A DNA stretch of 50,326 nucleotides from an uncultured Phocaeicola sp. (GCA_948566455.1 CAOYQO010000022.1:1-50326); one strand, 5' to 3'; counted from the stretch's first letter, positions 41,841 through 49,879 are shown. A program made the numbers and translations. Notes: generated by a model not told the origin, from the sequence alone.

Positions 41841-43131
41841 ACAGTTACATAGTATCATTGGAATCTGGACAAACGCCTGCCGTTTTTTGCTGGCGGCAGT
41901 ATTTATATTTTCCGGTTTTGTCAAAGCGGTAGATCCGCTGGGTACCCAATATAAAATTCAGGATTATTTGGAGGTTTTCGGTTGGGCTGCTTCGGTGCCT
42001 GCCTTTCTTCCGTTTCTGGCGTCTGTATTGCAGGCAATGGTCGAGTTTTGTTTAGGAGTATATCTTTTGTTTGGTATCCGCAGGAGAATGACCACCTTGT
42101 TTGTTGTGCTTATCATGGGGGTGATGACTCCGCTCACCTTATGGTTGGCTCTTTCCAATCCGATATCGGATTGTGGATGTTTCGGTGATGCTGTGACTTT
42201 GACTAATTGGGAAACTTTTGGGAAGAATGTACTTTTGTTGATAGCGGCGGTGTCCGTTTTTAAATGGGGAAACCGTATAACTCCTTTGGTGACCAAGCGT
42301 TTCGATTGGTTGGTGGCTATGTATACGTTTCTCTATATTTCGGGGATGACTTTGTATTGCTACCGTGAGTTGCCTGTCTTTGATTTCCGCCCTTATCATA
42401 TCGGGGCAGATATACGTAAAGGGATGGAAATTCCGGAAGGAGAGAAGCCTACTGTTTATGAGACCCGTTTTATTCTTCAAAAAGATGGAGTGGAGAAAGA
42501 GTTTACATTAGAAAATTATCCTGATAGCACATGGACTTTTGTGGATTCCAAAACGATGGTGAAGGAACAAGGATACGAACCGCCTATTCATGACTTTTCC
42601 ATTATTCGTCAAGAAGACGGGGAAGATATAACCGATGAAGTACTGGATGATGATAATTATACCTTTCTGTTGGTGGCGCATCAGCTGAGCCAGGCGGATG
42701 ATAGTACCATTGACCTGATAAATGAACTGTATGATTATAGTGTGGAGCATGGATATCAATTCTATTGTCTTACCTCATCACCCGATAGTGATATTGAAGA
42801 CTGGCAGGAGCGTACGGGAGCCGAGTATCCTTTCTGCCTGATGGATGACATTACACTGAAAACCATGATACGCTCTAATCCCGGACTGATGTTGCTGAAG
42901 AACGGAGTGGTTATAAACAAGTGGAGTGTGAATAGTCTGCCCGATGAATATGTGCTGACCGACAGGCTGGAAAAACTGCCTTTGGCACAAATCAATGAAA
43001 AGACTTTCAGTCATAAAGTGGTGCTGGTATTGGCATGGTTTGTCTTTCCGTTGTTGTTTTTCAGCATGGTGGATGTCATTTGGGAGCATTTTCATAGGAA
43101 AAAGAAATTGAAAGAGAATCGAACAAAATAA
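41830..43131 (+). CDS. DoxX/MauE-like membrane protein with a thioredoxin-like C-terminal part
   Basis: A 433-residue inner-membrane protein. Four N-terminal helices (about 15-150) carry the FSGFVKAVDPLGTQYKIQDY block and the SDCGCFGDAV cysteine motif typical of DoxX/MauE proteins. A fifth lies near 160-180. A soluble part (about 270-385) resembles a thioredoxin fold without a CxxC (NYTFLLVAHQLS, YCLTSSPDSD, NPGLMLLKNGVVINKW). A last helix is near 397-417. No ATG lies near the beginning. The TTG at 41830, inside the previous gene, is the best start, so the N-terminus is uncertain. A role in redox or respiratory chemistry is inferred from family only. Confidence 0.82.
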   Translation: MESKQLHSIIGIWTNACRFLLAAVFIFSGFVKAVDPLGTQYKIQDYLEVFGWAASVPAFLPFLASVLQAMVEFCLGVYLLFGIRRRMTTLFVVLIMGVMTPLTLWLALSNPISDCGCFGDAVTLTNWETFGKNVLLLIAAVSVFKWGNRITPLVTKRFDWLVAMYTFLYISGMTLYCYRELPVFDFRPYHIGADIRKGMEIPEGEKPTVYETRFILQKDGVEKEFTLENYPDSTWTFVDSKTMVKEQGYEPPIHDFSIIRQEDGEDITDEVLDDDNYTFLLVAHQLSQADDSTIDLINELYDYSVEHGYQFYCLTSSPDSDIEDWQERTGAEYPFCLMDDITLKTMIRSNPGLMLLKNGVVINKWSVNSLPDEYVLTDRLEKLPLAQINEKTFSHKVVLVLAWFVFPLLFFSMVDVIWEHFHRKKKLKENRTK

Positions 43132-43161
43132 TTTCATTAACCCTTTAATAAAACAAACAAA

Positions 43162-43917
43162 ATGAGAAAAAACATTGTTGCAGGAAACTGGAAAATGAAC
43201 AAGAACCTTCAGGAAGGTATTGCTCTGGCAAAAGAATTGAATGAAGCTTTGGCTGCTGACAAACCTAATTGTGATGTGGTAATCTGTACTCCGTTTATTC
43301 ACTTGGCTTCTGTTACTCCTATTGTTGACAAGGCTGTAATTGGTGTAGGTGCAGAAAACTGTGCAGATAAAGTATCAGGTGCATATACCGGTGAGGTTTC
43401 TGCTGAAATGGTAGCTTCTACAGGTGCTGAATATGTAATTCTGGGTCACTCGGAACGTCGTGCTTACTATCACGAAACTGTGGAAATCCTGGAAGAAAAA
43501 GTTAAATTGGCTTTGGCTAATAACTTGAAGCCTATCTTCTGCATCGGTGAGGTATTGGAAGAGCGTGAAGCTAACAAACAAAATGAAGTAGTTGCTGCTC
43601 AGTTGGCATCGGTATTCTCTTTGTCTGCCGAAGATTTTAGTAAGATTATCTTGGCTTACGAACCGGTTTGGGCTATTGGTACAGGTAAGACTGCTACTGC
43701 TGAACAGGCTCAGGAAATCCACGCGTTTATCCGTTCTTTGATTGCCGACAAGTATGGTAAAGAAGTTGCTGATAATACTTCAATCCTTTATGGTGGAAGC
43801 TGCAAGCCTTCTAATGCTAAAGAATTGTTTGCTAACCCTGACGTAGACGGTGGCTTGATTGGTGGTGCTGCTTTGAAAGTTGTTGACTTCAAAGGTATTA
43901 TCGATGCATTCAAATAA
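43162..43917 (+). CDS. tpiA: Triose-phosphate isomerase
   Basis: A 251-residue glycolytic enzyme interconverting dihydroxyacetone phosphate and glyceraldehyde 3-phosphate. The catalytic lysine is in GNWKMN, the histidine in LGHSERR and the glutamate in AYEPVWAIGTGKTAT; the phosphate-gripping YGGSCKPSNA and GGLIGGAAL loops complete the barrel. Codon use is noticeably biased (GCT, AAA and CGT preferred), as expected for a highly expressed gene. The start lies 30 bases after the DoxX-like gene. Confidence 0.98.
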   Translation: MRKNIVAGNWKMNKNLQEGIALAKELNEALAADKPNCDVVICTPFIHLASVTPIVDKAVIGVGAENCADKVSGAYTGEVSAEMVASTGAEYVILGHSERRAYYHETVEILEEKVKLALANNLKPIFCIGEVLEEREANKQNEVVAAQLASVFSLSAEDFSKIILAYEPVWAIGTGKTATAEQAQEIHAFIRSLIADKYGKEVADNTSILYGGSCKPSNAKELFANPDVDGGLIGGAALKVVDFKGIIDAFK

Positions 43918-43923
43918 TTAATT

Positions 43924-43999
43924 TCATCACAGATTACTCAAGCTTACACAGATAAAGAATCATAAAATCGTCTGTGGAAATCTGAGTAATCTGTGATGA
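43924..43999. repeat. Interrupted palindrome between tpiA and the SPOR gene
   Basis: TCATCACAGATTACTCA (43924-43940) is exactly complementary to 43983-43999. An inner pair CACAGA (43947-43952) and TCTGTG (43971-43976) nests inside. Words like CTGTGGAAATCTGAGTAATC are the sort found in dispersed intergenic repeats of Bacteroidales. It may double as a hairpin after tpiA. Confidence 0.7.
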
Positions 44000-44022
44000 T
44001 TTACTTAAATTCATAAAACGAC

Positions 44023-44481
44023 ATGAGATACATTTTTATCCTACTCTTTTTGAGTCTCGGACTTTCCGCTTTGGCACAGCAGAACATAGTAGAAAGCTTG
44101 CAGCGTAACCGTGCCGGAGAAGGTACTGTAACCATCCGTCAAGATCCTAAAATAACAGGCTTGATTGGTAGTATCTATACAGGAAATGTTACGGGAGGTG
44201 AGCAGAAAATGTTGAAAGCCAGAGGGTATCGGGTTCAGGTCTATGCAGGAAACAATTCGCGGGTGGCTCGTAATGAAGCTAATAATGTGGCTGCCAAGGT
44301 GAAAGAGGAGTTTCCCGATATGCCTGTCTATGCCTATTTCCAGCCTCCTCGTTGGCTGTGTCGTGTAGGTGATTTCCGCAGTATTGAGGAAGCGGATGCC
44401 GCCATGCGCCGTCTGAAGGCTACCGGTGTTTTTAAAGAAGTATCTATTGTTCGTGAACAAATTAATATTCCCCTGGACTAA
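44023..44481 (+). CDS. Secreted SPOR-domain protein
   Basis: A 152-residue exported protein (signal cleaved near ALAQQ) with a C-terminal SPOR domain at about 68-145 (YRVQVYAGNNSRVARNEA, WLCRVGDFRSIEEADAAMRRLK). SPOR domains bind denuded peptidoglycan glycan strands, often at the division site. The N-terminal part is short and has no recognised enzyme. folE begins 4 bases after its stop, so the two share a transcript. Confidence 0.9.
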   Translation: MRYIFILLFLSLGLSALAQQNIVESLQRNRAGEGTVTIRQDPKITGLIGSIYTGNVTGGEQKMLKARGYRVQVYAGNNSRVARNEANNVAAKVKEEFPDMPVYAYFQPPRWLCRVGDFRSIEEADAAMRRLKATGVFKEVSIVREQINIPLD

Positions 44482-44485
44482 TAAC

Positions 44486-45079
44486 ATGGAAGAACTATTG
44501 CATCCCGAATGGTCAGCAGAGAAAATTGAACAGTTGAAAGGCCATTATCAGAGTATTTTATCCCTATTGGGTGAAGATGTAGAAAGAGAAGGATTGCTGA
44601 AAACTCCTGAGCGCGTAGCCAAAGCTATGCTGACATTGACACGCGGTTATGAACAAGATCCGCATGCCATTTTGTTGGGAGCTAAATTCAAAGAAGAGTA
44701 TAGTCAGATGGTTATCGTGAAAGATATTGATTTCTTCTCTTTGTGCGAACACCATATGCTTCCGTTTTATGGAAAGGCACATGTTGCTTATATTCCCAAT
44801 GGTTATATCACCGGTTTGAGTAAGATTGCCCGGGTAGTGGATGTGTTTTCTCATCGGTTGCAGGTACAGGAACGTATGACACTGCAAATAAAAGAATGTA
44901 TTCAGGAAACCTTGAATCCGCTGGGAGTGATGGTAGTGGTCGAAGCCAAGCACATGTGCATGCAGATGCGCGGGGTGGAGAAACAAAATGCCATTACTAC
45001 TACTTCTGATTTCACTGGTGCGTTTAACCAGGCTAAAACACGTGAGGAATTTATGAATTTGATACGGCATAACCGATAA
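44486..45079 (+). CDS. folE: GTP cyclohydrolase I
   Basis: A 197-residue enzyme converting GTP to dihydroneopterin triphosphate, the first step toward folate-type pterins. The zinc and active-site motifs SLCEHHMLPFYGKAHVAYIP and the later AKHMCMQMRGVEKQ (second zinc cysteine) are present, as is SKIARVVDVFSHRLQVQERM. The ATG at 44486 begins MEELLHPEW; an upstream start would overlap the SPOR gene. The stop codon sits in the loop of its own terminator. Confidence 0.97.
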   Translation: MEELLHPEWSAEKIEQLKGHYQSILSLLGEDVEREGLLKTPERVAKAMLTLTRGYEQDPHAILLGAKFKEEYSQMVIVKDIDFFSLCEHHMLPFYGKAHVAYIPNGYITGLSKIARVVDVFSHRLQVQERMTLQIKECIQETLNPLGVMVVVEAKHMCMQMRGVEKQNAITTTSDFTGAFNQAKTREEFMNLIRHNR

Positions 45080-45098
45080 GGAGTTATGCCTTTATTTT
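45066..45098 (+). terminator. Terminator overlapping the end of folE
   Basis: GGCATAAC (45066-45073) pairs with GTTATGCC (45083-45090), followed by TTTATTTT. The stem begins inside the last folE codons and the T-tract covers the stop of the convergent dnaG gene. Confidence 0.8.
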
Positions 45099-47167
45099 AG
45101 TACTACCCGGTCGCCGGCACGCTTGGCCATAATTTTTTGTAATTCACTTAATTCTTTAAAGTGGGCCATAACTTCAAGGCATTTATCGGCATTGGCTACT
45201 ACTTCAGGTTTGTTCAATGCTTGCAGCGTATATTTCATATCCTCTTCTAATATGGCAAGTTTGAAGTCGATAAGTTGGTGCGGTACCAATTCGTGTAAGC
45301 GTTCTTCATCTTTAACCATCGCTTGTGAATTGCTTTTACTCAGTTGGTAACGATCATTTATCATATCTGCCGCCAGTTTGCTGATTGTAGGATCGGGATG
45401 AGCCAGAAAATAACGCTCTGCCGTGAAGTTGGGGTCATGCAGATGAGCTTCTGCTTCTGCCAGTATTTTCCGGTGCAACGGATTATGGAACTGTAATTCA
45501 TCCTGTTTCAAATCCATAGAAATATATTCTATCACAGTAAGAGGAGTTTCCGTATTTTCTTCCGTTTCTACATAGCACATGACTTTCTCTCCGTGGCGTA
45601 TCAAAGTTTGAAGCAGTAACTGCTCTTTTACATAAAAAACGTACTTTTCCCGTCCTTCTTGGGGAATATACGATTGATATCCCGCTTCTGCTTCTGCAGG
45701 AGGAAACGGAGGGGGAACATTATCATCCACGCCTAGGGTGGGCATATCGGCAGGAGGTATGCTGCCGGCAGGAAAAGGAGTATCCGCTGGAGGCAGAGAG
45801 CCGGTAGTGGCGGATGCGTCTTTTTCTTTCTTGATTTGTTCCAGATAGTTATCATCCCGTTGAAGCAGATGCTTTTTGATCTCGTCTAAAATAATTTGCT
45901 CGTTTACGTTCAAGAGGGTAGCACATTCTGTCAAGCAGGTATATCGAATTACTTTATCCGGAATCAGTCCGATACTTCGTGCCATGTCCGATATCAATCC
46001 GGCCCGTTTGATGGGGTCCCTTTGTGCGTCTTTTAGTAAAAGGTTGGTCTTGAAACGGATAAAGTTCTCTTCGTGATCATCAATGTATTTTCTGAATTCC
46101 GTGGCATTGTGTTTTCTGGAAAAACTATCGGGATCATCTCCGTCAGGCAGAAGCAGCACTTTGATATTCATGCCTTCTGCAAGTAACATATCGATGCCTC
46201 GGATACTTGCTTTTATACCGGCTTCGTCACCATCATATAATAAGGTGATATTGGAGGTGAAGCGGTGTAGCAACCGGATTTGTTGTTCGCTCAATGCTGT
46301 ACCCGAGTTGGCCACCACATTCTCCAGCCCGCACTGGTGCATGGCAATTACATCGGTGTATCCTTCTACCATGTAAACACAGTCGGCTTTTACAATGGCA
46401 GCTTTAGCCTGATAAATGCCATATAGTTCTTTTCGTTTACTGAAGATTTCGGATTCGGGCGAATTGACGTATTTTTGGTTTACTCCCTTGGTACGGCTGT
46501 CCAGTACACGTCCGCCGAAGCCAAGCACTTTTCCGCTGATGTTAAACCATGGAAATATCACACGTCCCCAAAAACGGTCGCGTAAACTGCCATCTTCTTT
46601 TTCGTAGCATAGTCCGGTCTTGAGCAAAAATTCTTTTTTATATCCTTTTCGCATGGCTTCTTGTGCCAATGCGTCAGGAGCGGTAGTGCTGTATCCCAAT
46701 TGGAATTTCTTGACAATATCGTCACGGATGCCCCGTTGGCGGAAATAAGACATGGCAATGGCTTTTCCGTCAGCGTGATTGTAGAGGATATTTTGAAAAT
46801 AATCGCGGGCAAACTCATTGACAACAAAGAGACTTTCCCGTATATTTTGTACTTGTTTCTCCTCATCGGTCAATTCGCGTTCCTTTATTTCTATATTGTA
46901 TTTCTTTGCCAGCCAGCGTAGTGCTTCGGGATAGGTCATCTGCTCGTGTTCCATAACGAAATGGACAGCATTTCCACCTTTGCCACAGGCGAAGCATTTG
47001 CATAATCCTTTGGCCGGTGATACATAGAATGAAGGGGTTTTGTCATCATGGAATGGACAAAGTCCGACAAAATTCACACCGCGTTTCCGCAGAGTGACAA
47101 ACTCGGATACCACATCTACAATTTGTGCGGCATCCAGTATCCGGTCTATGGTGGGTTGGTCTATCAT
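45092..47167 (-). CDS. dnaG: DNA primase
   Basis: A 691-residue enzyme that makes RNA primers for replication. The N-terminal zinc-binding domain has Cys37, His40, Cys58 and Cys61 (CPFHDDKTPSF, CKCFACGKGG). The polymerase core contains the TOPRIM motif (VYMVEGYTDVIAMHQ, then LYDGDEAG with its acidic cluster). A low-complexity Pro-Ala linker near residues 455-495 (SLPPADTPFPAGSIPPADMP region, an internal near-duplication) separates the core from the C-terminal helicase-interacting domain. Its mRNA appears nearly leaderless (see the -7 box at 47176-47183). Confidence 0.97.
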   Translation of the reverse strand: MIDQPTIDRILDAAQIVDVVSEFVTLRKRGVNFVGLCPFHDDKTPSFYVSPAKGLCKCFACGKGGNAVHFVMEHEQMTYPEALRWLAKKYNIEIKERELTDEEKQVQNIRESLFVVNEFARDYFQNILYNHADGKAIAMSYFRQRGIRDDIVKKFQLGYSTTAPDALAQEAMRKGYKKEFLLKTGLCYEKEDGSLRDRFWGRVIFPWFNISGKVLGFGGRVLDSRTKGVNQKYVNSPESEIFSKRKELYGIYQAKAAIVKADCVYMVEGYTDVIAMHQCGLENVVANSGTALSEQQIRLLHRFTSNITLLYDGDEAGIKASIRGIDMLLAEGMNIKVLLLPDGDDPDSFSRKHNATEFRKYIDDHEENFIRFKTNLLLKDAQRDPIKRAGLISDMARSIGLIPDKVIRYTCLTECATLLNVNEQIILDEIKKHLLQRDDNYLEQIKKEKDASATTGSLPPADTPFPAGSIPPADMPTLGVDDNVPPPFPPAEAEAGYQSYIPQEGREKYVFYVKEQLLLQTLIRHGEKVMCYVETEENTETPLTVIEYISMDLKQDELQFHNPLHRKILAEAEAHLHDPNFTAERYFLAHPDPTISKLAADMINDRYQLSKSNSQAMVKDEERLHELVPHQLIDFKLAILEEDMKYTLQALNKPEVVANADKCLEVMAHFKELSELQKIMAKRAGDRVVLK

Positions 47168-47175
47168 TGCGAGTG

Positions 47176-47183
47176 CGAAGATA
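47176..47183 (-). promoter_or_regulatory. -7 box of dnaG directly before the start codon
   Basis: On the minus strand TATCTTCG matches seven of eight positions of TAnnTTTG. The start would be about 47169, only two bases before the dnaG ATG at 47167, giving an almost leaderless mRNA. If this promoter is not used, dnaG depends on read-through of the mdh terminator. Confidence 0.4.
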
Positions 47184-47223
47184 CAAAAAAAACATCGCCA
47201 AGGGTGAACCCGGCGATGTTTTT
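47184..47223 (-). terminator. Terminator of mdh (works on either strand)
   Basis: AAAAACATCGCC (47188-47199) and GGCGATGTTTTT (47212-47223) form a 12-base stem with a 12-base loop. On the minus strand a T-tract (A run at 47185-47192 on the plus strand) follows, so mdh transcription should end here. Confidence 0.88.
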
Positions 47224-47244
47224 AACGGAATATTGTAATCAGAA

Positions 47245-48246
47245 TTATTTAATATAAGGATTCAGTTTGTTCCATTCGGAAACTGGAGGAAGTACTCCCA
47301 TAGCAATCACTTCATCACGCAAAGCACAAAGGTGTGCATAACTTTTTTCTAATGCGGCTTCTTCTTCGGGCGTGCCTTTCACTTCTTTTAAGTGGCAGCC
47401 ATCCTTGGTGATGGAAGTTTCCCAGGCCATCATGATATGGTCGAACTTACCATTGGATACGTAAGTTCCTGCAGGCCAGCGGAATGGTTTTCCTCCCATA
47501 GCGGCGGCAATCATTTCGATAGAAACATAGGACGGGCTTTGGAAAGAAGAGCGGCCGCGCAGGTTGATGATGTTTGCACCGCCTTTAGTTACTTTTTGTT
47601 GTATTTCGGTCCATTGTTCTTTTGTCAAAGCATCAGTGCCGATGATATCAAGTAATGCTTTTCCGTTTACTTTAGCGGTAGAAGCATAAACAGCCATCTG
47701 CTCACCATGACCGCCATACGTGCGGCAGTTTTCTACGTTATCCATAGCGATGCCGAAATGCTTGGACAATTCGCTGCGCAAGCGTGTAGAGTCAAGAGCG
47801 GCAAGGGTTGTAACTTGTGATGGTTTCAAACCTGAATATAATAAGGTGATCAGACCGGTGATATCAGCCGGATTGAAAATAACCACGATATGTTTTACGT
47901 CCGGACAGTAGGCCTTTACATTTTTTCCGAATTCTTCAGCGATGGCTGCGTTTCCTTTCAGCAAGTCTTCACGGGTCATGCCGGCTTTACGTGCCGCACC
48001 ACCTGAGTTTACAATATATTTAGCATCGGTCAAAGCTTCCTTGATATCGGAAGTGAATGTGATGTTCATGCCTTCGAAACCGCAATGGTATAGTTCTTCT
48101 GCCACACCTTCCAGACCGGGAGCGTATGGGTCATACAAACAAATATTGGGAGTAAGACCCATCATGATAGCAGTTTGAGCCATGTTCGATCCAATCATTC
48201 CGGCAGCGCCTACGATTGTCAGCTTTTCATTCGTTACAAATTCCAT
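47245..48246 (-). CDS. mdh: Malate dehydrogenase
   Basis: A 333-residue NAD-dependent enzyme interconverting malate and oxaloacetate; in Bacteroides it serves the reductive branch to fumarate and succinate. The dinucleotide-binding glycine motif GAAGMIGSNMA is at about 13-23. The substrate-binding arginines are in GGAARKAGMTREDLL, the Asn in VIFNPADI, and the catalytic histidine in YGGHGEQMAVYAS. The length fits the Bacteroidales form. It is a single-gene unit between a terminator on each side. Confidence 0.95.
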   Translation of the reverse strand: MEFVTNEKLTIVGAAGMIGSNMAQTAIMMGLTPNICLYDPYAPGLEGVAEELYHCGFEGMNITFTSDIKEALTDAKYIVNSGGAARKAGMTREDLLKGNAAIAEEFGKNVKAYCPDVKHIVVIFNPADITGLITLLYSGLKPSQVTTLAALDSTRLRSELSKHFGIAMDNVENCRTYGGHGEQMAVYASTAKVNGKALLDIIGTDALTKEQWTEIQQKVTKGGANIINLRGRSSFQSPSYVSIEMIAAAMGGKPFRWPAGTYVSNGKFDHIMMAWETSITKDGCHLKEVKGTPEEEAALEKSYAHLCALRDEVIAMGVLPPVSEWNKLNPYIK

Positions 48247-48314
48247 AATTCTATTATTTAAAGTTTGTATAATATAAACACTTTTGTGGGAGAGGATGTT
48301 CTCTCTTCCGGGTA

Positions 48315-48322
48315 CAAATTTA
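48315..48322 (-). promoter_or_regulatory. -7 box of mdh
   Basis: TAAATTTG on the minus strand matches TAnnTTTG; start near 48308, leader about 62 bases. No -33 TTTG at normal spacing. Confidence 0.4.
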
Positions 48323-48349
48323 CAAAACCTTTTATTATGGTGTTTATTC

Positions 48350-48390
48350 TAAAAAATTATATGGGATAATAGAAAGTTATCCCATATAAT
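48350..48390 (-). terminator. Terminator of the winged-helix regulator operon
   Basis: ATTATATGGGATAA (48356-48369) and its exact complement (48377-48390) form a 14-base stem with a 7-base loop. On the minus strand a run of T follows (A run at 48351-48356 on the plus strand). Confidence 0.88.
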
Positions 48391-48489
48391 CATCTTGGGA
48401 TGGTAAGTTCCAGAATACTTGTCAATCAAGATGTTAAACAGTATTTATTCAAACAGGTTTGTGGATGTGACAAATAATGATATGATTTG

Positions 48490-48780
48490 TTATGTATTGA
48501 TGTTTATATAGCTTTTTAATGCGTCTACATATTCTTCAAAGGCTTCAAGCCCTTTTAGTGTAATCTTACAAATGGTACAAGGCATTTTTCCCTTGAAAGT
48601 CTTGATGACTTCTACATAGCCAGCCTTGTTCAGCTTGTCTATTTGCACACTCAGATTACCTGCCGTCGCTCCTGTCTGTTGTTTCAGATAGCTGAACTCG
48701 GCCTCTTCCACTGAAACCAGTATGGACATCACGGCAAGTCTCAGTTCGGAATGTAGTAATGGATTCAATTCTTTGAACAT
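48490..48780 (-). CDS. Small winged-helix transcriptional regulator
   Basis: A 96-residue DNA-binding protein of the MarR/ArsR-like group seen in Bacteroidetes. The recognition region is FSYLKQQTGATAGNLSVQIDKLNKAGYVEV (listed in part), followed by a beta wing (KTFKGKMPCTICKIT). The start at 48780 (MFKELNPLLHSEL) fits the usual family start; a frame-extended start at 48819 would overlap the preceding gene by 29 bases. A perfect -7 box sits immediately upstream. It is the last gene of an operon with membrane proteins and probably controls it. Confidence 0.88.
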   Translation of the reverse strand: MFKELNPLLHSELRLAVMSILVSVEEAEFSYLKQQTGATAGNLSVQIDKLNKAGYVEVIKTFKGKMPCTICKITLKGLEAFEEYVDALKSYININT

Positions 48781-48785
48781 AGGCG

Positions 48786-48793
48786 CAAAGTTA
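48786..48793 (-). promoter_or_regulatory. -7 box directly before the regulator's start codon
   Basis: TAACTTTG on the minus strand matches the consensus exactly and overlaps the stop codon of the upstream membrane-protein gene. The predicted start (about 48779) coincides with the ATG at 48780, implying a leaderless mRNA if it is used. No -33 box is seen. Confidence 0.35.
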
Positions 48794-49378
48794 CGATTTT
48801 TTTTGTTTACGGGCAGCATGATTCAATACATGTCCCGGAATAACCATCATGAAAATAAAGACAGGAGCGAAGATTAATATCTGGTTTGGACCTGGATAAA
48901 AAAGGCATCCGATGGAGCTTAACGCTCCCAGTGTGCCGCAAATAGTGACAGTTTTATAACCTACCACCAGTCCTGTTAGTGTAGTCCCCATGCCCATCAG
49001 CAGAAGGATTATGAACAGGATGGGAAGTTGCCAGAAAAACATGGCGAGCATGGATATCAGAAAGCCGGTTATGCCGAATACCAACCAAATATAATTGATT
49101 ACTTTGTCCAAATGAGTCTTGATACCCGGCTGCTGATTACGTGTAGAGAGGTAAGTTCCTGTTCCTGCGATGATAGGGAGTAAGAACCATAGGTATTGCC
49201 AATAATAATTTCTGGTAGTTACTACCAGAAACCAGATCAGCAGGCTGACAAAGAGGGTGGTATATCCCCAAAAGAGGAATGGCATGCCACAATTGGTTTC
49301 TAGCCTGTTTTTTGTATTCTGAATCATTTGAGCGATGAGTTCCAAACTCTCTTTCTCATTCAATTTTCTTTCTTCCAT
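48791..49378 (-). CDS. Multi-pass membrane protein of unknown function
   Basis: A 195-residue inner-membrane protein. After a soluble N-terminal helix (about 1-30, ESLELIAQMIQNTKNRL), six or so hydrophobic segments follow (FLFWGYTTLFVSLLIWFLVV, YLWFLLPIIAGTGTYL, IWLVFGITGFLISMLAMFFW, LFIILLLMGMGTTLTGLVVG and two more), with a basic end (ARKQKKS). The start at 49378 (MEERKLNEK) is chosen because the longer frame overlaps the neighbouring gene. Genes like this commonly accompany the small winged-helix regulators of Bacteroidetes, as here with an 10-base gap. The function is unknown. Confidence 0.82.
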   Translation of the reverse strand: MEERKLNEKESLELIAQMIQNTKNRLETNCGMPFLFWGYTTLFVSLLIWFLVVTTRNYYWQYLWFLLPIIAGTGTYLSTRNQQPGIKTHLDKVINYIWLVFGITGFLISMLAMFFWQLPILFIILLLMGMGTTLTGLVVGYKTVTICGTLGALSSIGCLFYPGPNQILIFAPVFIFMMVIPGHVLNHAARKQKKS

Positions 49379-49407
49379 ACTGTTTTTTCTTTTTAGTTTG
49401 TGATTGA

Positions 49408-49656
49408 TTAATATTTGATGCTTTTTTCTATGGCTGTCATCAGCAAGCTGATTCCCCAGCCTGCTATCACCCATAGTACCCACCAGTAGTGTGGACTGGT
49501 AAACCAGTTTATAGCTATAAGAAACAGGTTTATTACCACATAATAGACTAATGACCAAGTGAGCCAATTCCAAAAATGACGGGCACTTTGCCGGCATGCT
49601 GCTTCGATTTGTTCCTGGGTTGGAACTGTCTTTTCGTTGTTTTGGTTTGTTTTCAT
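49408..49656 (-). CDS. Small 2TM-domain membrane protein
   Basis: An 82-residue protein with the arrangement of the 2TM family. A short charged N-terminus (EQIEAACRQSARHFWNWLTW) is followed by two membrane helices (LVYYVVINLFLIAINWF and WWVLWVIAGWGISLLMTAI) joined by a Pro/Tyr/Trp turn (TSPHYWW). It lies 29 bases upstream of the multi-pass membrane gene in the same operon. No activity is known for this family. Confidence 0.85.
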   Translation of the reverse strand: MKTNQNNEKTVPTQEQIEAACRQSARHFWNWLTWSLVYYVVINLFLIAINWFTSPHYWWVLWVIAGWGISLLMTAIEKSIKY

Positions 49657-49672
49657 AGGCTTTATTTCTTAC

Positions 49673-49792
49673 TTATGGTGATATAAAGTTAGTGGTCTGT
49701 GCTATACTTTCAGTAGCAAATCTCGGAATAGCTAGTGTGGCACATGCCAGGATAGTGGCACGCTTCTTGTAAAATATTGTGTTTGTTTTCAT
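49673..49792 (-). CDS. Possible 39-residue signal-peptide-like small protein
   Basis: This short frame starts at an ATG and reads like a secretion signal: a basic start (KTNTIFYKKRAT), a hydrophobic core (ILACATLAIP) and a cleavage-like ESIAQTT, then stops after about ten more residues. It is the first frame after a complete promoter and ends 16 bases before the 2TM gene. It may be a real small secreted peptide, a leader peptide or the remnant of a longer exported protein. Confidence 0.4.
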   Translation of the reverse strand: MKTNTIFYKKRATILACATLAIPRFATESIAQTTNFISP

Positions 49793-49847
49793 TGTTATGA
49801 TGCTTTATAGGTTGAATGACAAAAGTTTATTTTACTTAAATACTTTA

Positions 49848-49879
49848 CAAATGTAATATAGTTTATAATATAAACCAAA
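49848..49879 (-). promoter_or_regulatory. Complete promoter with a palindrome in its spacer, for the 2TM-regulator operon
   Basis: On the minus strand TTTG (49876-49879), a 20-base spacer and TACATTTG (49848-49855) match both Bacteroides boxes. The spacer contains the perfect 15-base palindrome GTTTATA-A-TATAAAC (49861-49875), well placed to act as an operator. Transcription would start near 49841. The winged-helix protein at the end of the operon is an obvious candidate to bind it. Confidence 0.7.
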
